Positions 33,401 through 43,136 of a stretch of DNA of 64,000 nt are shown here, in pieces. The position numbers and the translations under genes were made by a program. Origin of the DNA: Desmodesmus armatus (Eukaryota > Chlorophyta > Chlorophyceae > Sphaeropleales > Scenedesmaceae); contig VIIQ02000632.1 of the NCBI GenBank assembly GCA_007449985.2, positions 186,001-250,000 on the forward strand, read 5' to 3'. The notes beneath the pieces were generated by a model that saw only the letters and a list, made by a program, of their open reading frames with translations, searched no databases and had not been told where the DNA came from. Position 1 is the stretch's first letter. Every line of letters begins with the position of its first letter.

Positions 33401-35499
33401 TGCCTGGGCTTCCCATAGGGATTCTGTGGTGTCTGGCCATTGCGCCCCTGCTGCTGCTGCTGCAGCTGCTGAGGCAGAAACGCCCCCTGCTCAAGCAGCA
33501 GCTCCCCAGGCGCTGGCCCAACAGCAGCAGGTGCAGCAGCCAAGGGCATGTTGCTGCCGCTGCTGCTGCCGTAGGAGCTGCCATATGCCCCGCTGTACGT
33601 GCTGCCATAGCCGCCACTGTTGGCAGTCCCCTGTCGAGCCCCACTGTAAGTCTGGGCGTGTGAGCCTCCACTGTAGAGGGTGCTGTCCTGTGCTGCCCTC
33701 TGGTATGTGCTGCCATAGCCCCCCATGTTTGTGGTGCCCTGTGCGGCTCCATTGTAAGTGGTGCCCTGTGCAGCAGGTGCTCTGCTGCTGCTGTAGCCCC
33801 CAGCATACATGGTGCCCTTTGGTGCTCCGCCGTTGCTGCTACCTTGTGCTGCTGCGTTGTTGCTGCTGCTGCGCTGCGCTGCGCCACCGTATGGGCTGCC
33901 TGACACGGCTGTACTGTAAGTGTTGCCCTGTGCTGCTCCACTGCTGCCGTAAGCTGAGTTATAAGTGGCGGCCTGTGTGGTGCCGCTGTACGCGCTGCCC
34001 TGGCCGATGCGCATGTTGCTGATGCTCGCCCTCTGTGCCTGCATGTCACCATTGCTGCCTGCAGCCTCTGAGCCAATGGCAGCAGCAGCACCTGGTATTA
34101 TGCCTACTGTAGCGTCATCGCTGCTGCTGTCTGCACCCAAAGCACTGCGCAGGGCTGTCAACAGAGGGTTGCCGCCTGCTGTGCTGGGGTTACTGCTGCT
34201 GCTGCTGAGTGCTTCCTGCACCGCCCTGATGATGGGGTTACTGCTGCTGCTGCTGCTGCCTTGCTGCAGCTGCAGCAGGGACTGTAGAAGTCCGCTACCC
34301 CCTGCCTGCTGCGCCATATTGTCCCCACCTGTGAATGCGCTGTAGATTGCAGTGAGGGGGTTGCCCTCTGTGTACCCCTCAACATCGTCGCCAGCCAGAG
34401 CGCTCTGAAAAGCAGGCAGCCAATCACTGCTGCCAGGGCCTAGATAGTCCCCCGCACTGTCACCCCCACCCAGACCTGCCAGCCCCCCTTGGAAGTCCAT
34501 CAAGGACCCACTCTCTAGCATCAACCCCTGCGGCTGTGCCTGCTGCTGCTGCTGCTGCTGCTGTGCGCCCCCACTGAATGCTCCCAGCACAGGTGCAACA
34601 GCAGGACCTGCCACTGGGGCCAGCAGCTGTGCACCTTGTGACAGGGTGCCCAGCACAGGCTCTGCTTGGTCGCCTGCCACACCCCTTACAACTGAGGGGA
34701 CGGCACCTGCCACCTGGCCTGCTAAGCCAGGAGAGGCCTGGCCTTGTGCTTGTGAAGCTGGGAGTTGAGACGGTGGTTGCCCGCTGCTGGATGGGGTGGG
34801 TGCGCCATTGCTGAAGCTGCTGCCAGGGCGTGCTGAGCTGTGCTGGGGATGGCTAGCTGCCTTGCCGTTTTTGGCAGTAGCTAGGGCGTGGCTGAGTGCT
34901 GACATGCCGACACCACCTGATGCTGCTCCGAGGACGGCCAGTTTGCCGAGTGTGTCCCAACCATGCTCGACAATGATATCCATGGGGTCAACAGGGGGCT
35001 GTATTGCCCTAGGGGGCCCAGCTGCTGCAGGGAACGCCTGCTGCCATGTGCTCTGGGGTGGTCTGACAACTGCAAAGCAGCGTGCAGTTGCTGCTGCTGC
35101 TGCTGCTGCTGCTGACCGAGTAGTTGTTGGTCATCTAATGGGTGGGTTTGGAGGCCCTGCATGTCAGTGATCACAGCATGCTTCACAGGAGACAGAGATC
35201 AAACAACTTTTGAATGTGTAAAGGTGTTGCCTTGTTGCACAGCAGCTTGAGGTTGCACTCATTGCACAGACTACACAGCAGCAGGAGGTTGCACTGGCTG
35301 ATGTGGCGTGAGTCAAGTGAGGGAAGAAATGTATGCATACCTATGCAGATCACATGCATACCTGAAGGTTTGCTTCATTGCAGACACAGCCCTCGGTCTT
35401 CTGCATCGCGCCATCACAAGGCGCGCAAGGAGCACGACTGGTTGCTGCTGCTGCACTGAGCAGTGCAAGCAATAAACATACTTTGAGAACGCTTCTCAT
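30480..35499 (-). CDS. Secreted low-complexity protein with Pro-rich tail, family unknown
   Basis: Not recognised. Exon 1 (35499-35362) encodes a clear signal peptide, MRSVLKVCLLLALLSAAAA, then a short Cys-rich stretch (CAPCDGAMQKTEGCVC), and ends in phase 0 at GTATGC. The main exon begins about 35052 (acceptor uncertain) and ends at 32000. It holds ~40 Gln/Ala/Ser-rich residues, a Tyr/Gly/Ser/Ala-rich repeat region (YGS, AAQG(T/N)TY motifs, ~33560-34050), a helical segment (SLKKYHTVPQWQHRAVEKAL) and a 200-residue Asn/Val/Gly-rich part. Exons 31655-31370, 31131-31102 (30 nt) and 30736-30480 encode P/V/G-rich repeats (PGVP, PPG). Phases fit throughout except one -1 shift near 33000. About 1250 residues. 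It could be a wall or matrix glycoprotein; this is inference. Confidence 0.62.
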
Positions 35500-36999
35500 G
35501 ATTGTGAATGTTGTTACACTGTGATTTCATGCCCCATGCTGGGAGCAAGTAGCGGAAAACTTCAGCAGCGATGAGTGGTCAATCCTTGGAGAGACACAGC
35601 AAGATCAGCATCACGATCAACTCATATATGTATTGTTTTCTGTATGATTGCTTGAGTCTGGAGACAGTCTGGAGATCGACCCGACAACAGTTGGCCAGCC
35701 GCTGAGCGCCGAGGGGTTTGACGATGCTGTTGTACTCGTCAGCGGCATAGAACTCACTACAAGGCTCTTTCAACCAGAGTAACAATTCCAAACGACATTT
35801 CCCGGTATCCTGTTGGCAGGACAACCCAATGCGGGCGGGAAACTACTGCTGGTTGCATGCTTGCAACATCACGATGCTTGCAGTAACCTCCATTTCAAAC
35901 TGCGTCTGAATGCTCCTTCTGCGGTCAACGTGGAACTGCACTGCAGAGTGCTGGACAATTTGTCAGTTTACACAGCACCGCAATTAGTCAGACTGACCGC
36001 ACCGGTGGGTACTCATCTGTGGGCAGAATACCTTGCTGCTCCTAAGAAAACTGCATCGTTACTGGCCTTTTTGTAAGGATCACTTGCCGCACACCTGATG
36101 CAAGCTGCTGTTGCCTGCACCCGCCACACGTTGCTGTTAAGCCGCAACAACATGACTGGAAAAGAGGTTACAAAGCTACAAAGCTAAGAGGACTGCTGCC
36201 ACCTCAGCCCATATTCAACGGCCATGACAACTGCCCACAGCCTGGGTACACCAACCCACTCAGTTGGTGCTGCAGCTGCGTTGTGTCAATGAGCTGCATT
36301 GCAGCATAATGCACATCAGCATCATGTCGTATCACTCAGGTCGCATGCGCGAACCTACACATCAAAGCACCCAGCCTCATCACACACATGACGCTGCCAA
36401 CAGGGTTGCTGCTGCAACACAGCCCAAAGGTGATGTGCACAACGTCAACGGTGCTCTTAGTGTTACCAGCCCCCCTCCCCCCTAGCCCCTTCCACGACGC
36501 AAAGAGACCTCTCACGTACACATGTCACACAAGCACAGGAGTTGTGCGAATGCCCAGTTTCAAAACATAAGCCTGCACATACAAACCTGCACACAGCCCC
36601 TGCCAAGGCTTAGCCTTGTGCCAAGCAACCGTGATGCTCATAGGCGCTGTCAGTCGATACAACTGCAACCTCTCTGTCACCTCCTGCACACACACTCACA
36701 CACTTGCAACTGTCCTGCTGGAAAGCTTGATACATGTACTAGAAGTGCACTCCTACTATTCCAGGTAGGACCCACGTGTCCATAAACACATACACACAAA
36801 CACACTGATGTAAGCTTCAACCTGCACTCTTCGTCTTACTGCCAGCACAGACCGAGCATCGCCACTGCTGCCGTCAGCAGCACCGCCTCTCTGCCCAGCA
36901 GCAACCGCCACACAACTGTCATCCCAACTGCCCGACCAACTGCCAACTGCTCTCACAGCTCAGCCGTTGGTACTGCATCCCTGCCAGCTTGGCCCCCGC
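35500..36999. other. Region between the secreted-protein gene and NFU
   Basis: No gene seen. It holds the promoter of the secreted-protein gene and the 3' UTR of NFU. TTACA (TGTAA on the minus strand) occurs near 36168 and 35514 and could be poly(A) signals for NFU; both are distant. Confidence 0.45.
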
Positions 37000-39979
37000 T
37001 CACAACAACTGCACTGCTGCGATGGCTGGTATCCGCTCTCGCAGCTTTTGCGTGACTGCAACACGCACTGTCATCACATTGGCTGCTGGCCCCGTGATCT
37101 TGATCTTGACGATGGGCCCGTCAATGCTGTCCAAAATAAGCTCGCCGCCGCCTGTGCCTACAAGGTAGGGGCGGATCTCACCCAGTACCTGCAGAGTGTC
37201 AGGAGTGTCAGGAGTGTCAAGGAGTGTCAGGAGTGAGTGAGAGTGAGAGTGAGTACGTGCAAAGTGCCAGGAGTGTCAGGGAGTGTCAAGACTGAGTGAG
37301 AGTGAGAGTGAGCAGTACTGGGTGGCAGTACCAAGGGAGTGTCAGGAGTCCTGCGCTGCACCCCCGACCAGCAAGTACAAGAGGCAACGCCCTGGGCTCA
37401 ACCCCGCCCTTATCTTCAGCTGTAACTGTCCTGACCCAAGACAGTTGCAGTAAAGATAAGGGCGGGGTTGAGCCCAGAGCACTGCTGCTGATACTTGCTG
37501 CGCAGTGCGCATTCCAGTTGCCAACTGCTGTTCGCTGACTACACTAATCTGCTCATGCGGCCAGCTTATGATGCCTGGGTAGCCACCGTAAGGGCGGCAA
37601 CATCACAAATTTCCCTACCGGTGCTGCTGCTGCCACCACCACTGCTCCAGATGAACTGAGCTGACAATGCACTGCCAGTGTGTTGTCCAACCGGGTGGGA
37701 GAGCTACAACCAGCGGCAGCAGCAATCAGGGTGGTCCTGCTGCTGCACTTGCTGCTGCCGAAATCGACACTGCACCTGCCGCTGCTGCTGGCCCATGACA
37801 GCATACAGCAAGCCACCCCTGCAACCCTCATACTTACAACCCTGATACAAGCTGAACCACCCGGCACTGCCATGCGCAACCCACACCTGCAACCCTCATA
37901 TTACCCCCGACCCTGATACAAGCTGAACCCTGGGCCAGCAGCAAACCACCCCTGAAACCCTCATATTGCCCCCAACCCTGATACGAGCAAAAGCTTGCTG
38001 CAAGTCGCACCTGGTCGACATTCTCGCCATTGAGCTCCATCCCCTGGCTCTCCTCAGTCACCTGCTCGACATCCAGGATCTCCTGTCAAGGCACAACAAG
38101 GCCAAGGCAGCAGCAACAACCGCAGCAGCAACAGCAGCAACAATAGCAGAAGCAGCAGCAACAACAACAGCAGCAGCAGCAGCAACAGAGATGGTCAGAC
38201 AACAGAGACCTCAGTGCGCAGCTGCCTCTTCAGTGTTCAACGCTGCTGCATGCGACAAGCAGGGCAGCTTGGCAGAGGGCATGTATCTGCATGAGGATCG
38301 CTGCAGTACCATACGAATTGCAGCTGTTGGCTCCAAGATCTCCCCCACAAACAGCCTGCGCTTGATGTTTAATGCCGCCACTGCTGTGCTTGTTGCTGCC
38401 GCTGCTGGTAGCCCTGCTGCTGCTGGTGCGGCTGTCGCTGCTGAAACTCACGGTGCTGCATAGCCTTACTGCTGCCGGCCTGGCTGGTGTTCAGGCTGGC
38501 CACCACTACTGCTGCAGGTGCCTCACTCCAACTCTTCCCCATCAGCCTGTGCTGCAATATCAGTCCTGGAACGTGAAGAAGTGATGTTGCAGCACAGGCT
38601 CATGGGGAAGAGTAGGAGTGAGGCAGCGGCAGCAGTACACATGGTGGGCCAGCCAGTGGCTGGCCCAGCCAATGCTGTGCTTGTTGCTGCCATTCCAGCT
38701 GTCTGTGCTGCTAGTGATGCTGTCTGTACGCGCTGTCGCAGCTGTGTGCACGCACTGTTGAGCTGTCTCTGCTGCTGCTGGTGATGCTGCTGCTGTCGCT
38801 GTTGCATGCTGCCTTACCGGGATCTTCTCCATGAGCCTGCGCTTGATGCCCATGATCGTTGTTGTGAGGCTGCTGCCTCTGCTGCTAGTGCGGGTGCCTC
38901 TGCTGCTATTGCTTGTTGCTGCTGTCTCTGCTGCCAATGCTTAGTGCTGCTGTCTCTGCTGCTATTGCAGCTGACCCTGCTGCTGCTTGTGCTGCTGTTG
39001 CATGCTGCCTCACCGGGATCTTCTCCATGAGCCTGCGCTTGATGCCCATGGTCATTGTGGTGAGGCTGCTGGGGCATGAGCCGCATGCTCCTGCCAGCTT
39101 CAGCTTCACTATGAGCCCATCGATCTCCACAAACTCAACATTGCCGCCATCTGCCATGAGGTATGGGCGGACCTGTGCAGAAGGCGCAGTGGGTGTGCAG
39201 ATGCCACGGTGCAGAGCGAGAGTTGACAGTTGATGCAACAAGTATGGGTGTGTTGTCAAGAAGCAGCTGATCTACAAACTCGACATTGCTATCTGCCACG
39301 AGGTATGGGCGGACCTGACCACAGGGTACAGTAAGCATGCATGTGCAGAGGTGCAGTGACGAAAATTTTTCGGATTATGCACCGATTATGGGTGTGTTGT
39401 CAAGAAGCGGGTGGCAGCATTGAGTGTGGGCTAGATCCTGTAAGTGATGCTGATCTAAAGACAGCACTTCCTGCATGCATGCTGTATGCATGCATTCTGC
39501 CCTAGATTGACAGTGTACCGAGACACATAGGGTGGTAATTTTACAGAATGCCAAGCAACAGGATGTGCTCGTGGCTCAGCGCCAAGGGATTGGGTGTGGG
39601 GCCCTACCCTACCACCAGAACAGACCCGTAGCCCTTGTTGCCACCCACCTCATCTAGCACCTTCTCCACGTTTTCCTCTGTTAGTTCCATCAAGTCTGTA
39701 TCTGCTGACGCCACTTGTACGCCTGCAGAGACATGGCACTGCACGTCAGCCAGCAGTAGCAGTGTGGTGTGCCACTAACAGAGCAACTCTGCCCCACGCA
39801 CGTCTGACTCCACGCCGCTGGCTGGGCCATTGCTGCTGCAACGTGCGTGGCGCTGCTGAAATGTGTCTGCTTGGGGCCAAGCCGTGAGCGCAGCAGCATC
39901 GACGTGGTGTAGCCGTGAGCTTTGATGAGGTGGTTGCCAGCATGTGGGCAGAAGCACGGGAAGCGTGAAGGGCTGCCAT
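37000..39979 (-). CDS. NFU-type iron-sulfur scaffold/carrier with two NifU domains, probably plastid
   Basis: Carries Fe-S clusters to plastid targets such as photosystem I in plants (NFU1-3). Exons in transcript order: 39979-~39802, 39722-39649, 39172-39014, 38082-38011, 37188-37000; phases fit and give 223 residues, close to plant NFU2/3 (~235). The first exon is rich in Ala, Ser, Arg, Thr and lacks acids, as in a chloroplast transit peptide. The first domain has [20 protein letters not shown] and the cluster-binding ACGSCPSS (CxxC). The second domain has [12 protein letters not shown] and [20 protein letters not shown] without the Cys pair, as in plants, and ends AIAAVQLL. The exon 1 donor is the least certain junction. 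Introns are packed with repeats and hairpins. Divergent from Ku80. Confidence 0.9.
37196..37345 (+). repeat. Minisatellite of AGGAGTGTC / GAGTGAGAGTGA units in NFU intron 4
   Basis: Repeats of AGGAGTGTC and GTGAGTGAGAGTGAGAGTGA alternate in two larger blocks. It begins a few bases before the acceptor of the last exon (minus strand), so its left edge abuts the polypyrimidine/acceptor region. Confidence 0.8.
37350..37515. repeat. Long hairpin with a perfect 25-bp stem in NFU intron 4
   Basis: Arms 37392-37416 and 37453-37477 are perfect reverse complements (CTGGGCTCAACCCCGCCCTT onward). The loop has an inner 7-bp stem (AACTGTC/GACAGTT). Outside, CAGCAAGTA pairs with TACTTGCTG. The result is a long interrupted hairpin resembling a miRNA precursor or foldback element. 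No coding role seen. Confidence 0.8.
37805..38000. repeat. ~65-bp tandem repeat next to an NFU donor site
   Basis: Three units share CAACCCTCATA followed by ACCCTGATACAAGCTGAAC (last unit CGAGCAAAAGC). On the minus strand the last unit follows directly on the donor of the exon 38082-38011. Confidence 0.65.
38507..38637. repeat. Second long hairpin, NFU intron 3
   Basis: Core arms 38521-38557 and 38587-38623 are 37 nt with two mismatches (CCTCACTCCAACTCTTCCCC against GGGGAAGAGTAGGAGTGAGG). The pairing extends outward with more mismatches, around a 29-nt loop. Part of each arm resembles a diverged copy of the end of NFU exon 3 (CTTCTCCATGAGCCTGCGCT). Confidence 0.75.
38801..38875 (-). repeat. 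Copy of the 3' end of NFU exon 3 with a donor site
   Basis: The sequence nearly repeats 39001-39075, the end of exon 3 ([12 protein letters not shown] on the minus strand), 200 bp further into the intron. The copied junction reads CCG|GTAAGG on the minus strand, a good donor. Splicing from it would lengthen the exon. Confidence 0.78.
39267..39317 (-). repeat. Copy of the 5' end of NFU exon 3 with an acceptor
   Basis: On the minus strand it reads TCAG|GTCCGCCCATACCTCGTGGC, matching the real exon start at 39172 (CACAG|GTCCGCCCATACCTCATGGC), 145 bp upstream. The copy encodes [14 protein letters not shown] against [15 protein letters not shown] and has an in-frame deletion. Confidence 0.8.
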
Positions 39980-40199
39980 GGTGTCAGACGTCTGCTTTTG
40001 CTGGAGTGAGGCAGCAGCTCAGGCAGGCTCTTCTGCTTGCATCTGTGCAGGGGTGACGTAAGGGTGTTATTATTTGTATTGTGTGTTGCAGGGGCTCTAA
40101 GGATGCCAAAGCCTTGGCTTGCGGTGCTGAATGTTAGAGGGATTTATACGGCATGCATGCCTACGTTCCACACCTCCACAGCACACACAGCACTCCACT
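39980..40199. promoter_or_regulatory. Compact divergent promoter between NFU and Ku80
   Basis: Only 220 bp separate the two start codons. It includes a lower-GC stretch near 40060-40085 (TTATTATTTGTATTGTG). No clear TATA element could be assigned to either side. Confidence 0.5.
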
Positions 40200-43101
40200 A
40201 TGGCGGTCAGACCGAAGGTGAACACCAGCCTGTGCACCCCACATACACAATGCAGCAGCTGTGTGGATCTAAAATTACTTGGTTTGTTGAGCACCTGCTG
40301 ATGATATAAAGGCACACCTTCACACAGCTGCAAGGTAGACCTCCTCTGCAGACCCTCCCCCCTCCCCCTTCACAAAGGCAAACAGTGTCACTGCTTGCGC
40401 AGGAGGTGATTGTTGTTGTGCTGGATGTGGGACCGCAGATGAGTGATAAGCTAGCGCATGTGCGCAAGTCACTCTTCCTGCTTGCAGAGAGCAAGGTGCG
40501 CAAACACCATGTGCTGCAGCTGACATGCTGGGTTGCTCCCGTGCAATACTCAACCCAGTGATCTCAGCAGCTGCACATAGCAGTTTCAAGTATGCATTGC
40601 ATCATTTCCCCCCTCAACAGAGTCTGTATGTGACATGCAAGTCAAGGCCCCCTGCATCAGGTGGACTCTTTCACCAACTCCTCAGCAAGGCATTCACTGT
40701 GTAGATGAAGTAACATTGCTGCATCATGCCCCAACTGCTCTTCCACATGTCTGTCCTGCAGCTCCTGTACTCTCCCACTCATGAGGTTGCCTTTGTGCTC
40801 TATGGCACTACAGGTGTGTCACCAACTAGCACCAGCAGAGGCTTGTAGTGCCTGGCATTGAGCGACTTCAGCCGGCACAGCATACGTACTGCGCGCACAG
40901 CACATTGCACATGGCTTTGTGTTTGCATTCAGCAGAATCAGCAAGGCAAAGAGCCGCCTGCAGAGTATCAGGGCGCACCCATCACTGTCACATCCTGAAC
41001 CGCCATAGGTCCCTTACATACCGTGTTGATCCTTGCACAGCTTCATTTCCCCTGCTGGCAGCACTGGCCAGCGTTTTCATATGTGTGTGCAAATGTGCAA
41101 GCGTGGGAATTTTGGCAGCGCGGTCGCACACGACCCACCCCACACACTAAAGACCCCCTCCCCCACTCCCTTGCAATGCTCCGTGCTTCCACGCACAACC
41201 CTCACCACCGCCACAGAGACAAACAACGAGGTCAACCGGGAGATGGCCGCGCAGGGCGAGGCTGATCAATACATGCACATCAATGTGATGCAGCCCATTG
41301 TCTGCCCTAGCCTGGAGACTCTCAAAATGCTCGACACACTCAACTGTGAGTATGTACTGCTGGATGCACCAATCTTGTGCGCCTGCACCCCGTCACGCTC
41401 CACTGCAAGTGTACGCACATGCATTGTATGCTGGCTGCTAGCTGGGCCTGTGCAAGTGCTTATAGGCAACGTTGAGTTGTCATGGCGTGATGATAGCTGG
41501 CGCAGCATGCGGCAGACACACCCAAGGGCTGCAGCCTCTCTCTGATGATGCAGTGGTACTCGCTGCACTTACATTTACGTTTGCAGCAGCTCTCGGCTAT
41601 CTCTCACAAGCCGCATACCTCATCGTCAGCAGCGTACGCAATCATGAGACCGTCTCATATTGATGTGACGTTGCAAATTCACACAATGCCCCAAAACCTG
41701 CTGTCCCTCTTCAGGTGACACTGGGTTCAGCGACCACGTCAATGCGCTGCACAGCCGGCAGGCCCACTCAGCCTTCCGATCGACGACTGATTGCCACTGC
41801 CCTTTTGGTGTGTGTGCCGCCCCCTACAGGTGGCACTGGGTTCAGTCACCACGTCAATGCGCTGCGCAGCTGATGGGCCTACACAGCATGCAGGCCCAAA
41901 CCCTAAACCCTAGTGACAGTTGGATTGCTGCCCTTCTGTTGTGTGTGCTTTTCTTTTTAGGTGGCACTGGGTTCAGCGACCACGTCAATGCGCTGCTGGT
42001 GGGGCTTGACCTGCTCAAGAAGGCCCTCAAGGCACGACCAGCACTCACGGGCGCACGCGCACGCAGGAGGCTGCTCATGATGGGCACCTTTGAGGCCGAG
42101 GTGTGTCACCGTAGAGGGGACGTGTGTATAGAGAACATGCAAGTCACACGCAAGCAATTTTATCAAGCACATACATAGTCCCACAAGGATAGGTGAAGCG
42201 TAGAGTGCAACAGCGGCAGTTGTGTGGGGTGTGGGGGCGGGGCTAGGAGGGTTGCAGTGGCAGGCATGTGGCATTGCAGTGGTGCTGCAATGTGGCCACT
42301 GCAAGCATCTTGGTCATGTTGTCGCTGTTGTAGCCAGGGCATGCTGCTGTTGCTGGTGTCACCTGCTGTGCAGCAGAACTTGTCTGAAGGGCTGTACTGC
42401 TGTCGGTGTACACATGTGTACTGTCATGCTGTGCCGTGCCGTGCCGTGCTGTGCCGTGCTGTGTTACGGCAGGTGGATGAATTGGATGTTGACACAAGGG
42501 AGCACCTTGTCAGGGAGCTGGCAGCCATGGATGCAGGTAGGTCCATGGATCACAGTTTTTTGGTGCAAGGCTTGCTCTGCAGGTAGTGTCTTCTATCGAC
42601 CCTCCTGTGCACTCTACAGAGTGCATTGTTGTTCCTGGATTTGTGCTTTTGCCCATTTTGGGGGGAGTATGTTATATGGACATTTTTGCCAAATAACAAT
42701 GGCATTGTCCACCAGGGTCGAGCCAGGTGGACCCCATAAGTTGTCTCCCTTGCGGTGGTTTGCACCACCACACCGGGTTGACCAAATAGGGCTGAGCCAC
42801 CAGACTTGCAGCAAGTGCTAGCCATTTGCCGTGTGCCATTTGGAGTACGCCCCCCCCCCCCCCGGTGAAATCCACAAAAAAATTGCCGTGTGCCTGTTTG
42901 CAGGGCTGGAGGTGTACTGCATGGGTGGAGGCCTCCCTGCCACGTCTCCTGAGGCGCAATCCTGTAGGGACGCAAACCTCTCAGGCCTGCAGGAGCTGCT
43001 GTCACAGGTGATGTGGTAATAAAATAATAATAATAACATCAACAATAATAATATATATATATGATATATATGTAAACATGTTATATTAATAATATAATAT
43101 A

Positions 43102-43136
<35 letters not shown>

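Noticed and set aside
37196..37345. Regular repeats considered as a CRISPR-like array
   Set aside because: Direct short units without unique spacers, in a eukaryotic intron; a minisatellite.
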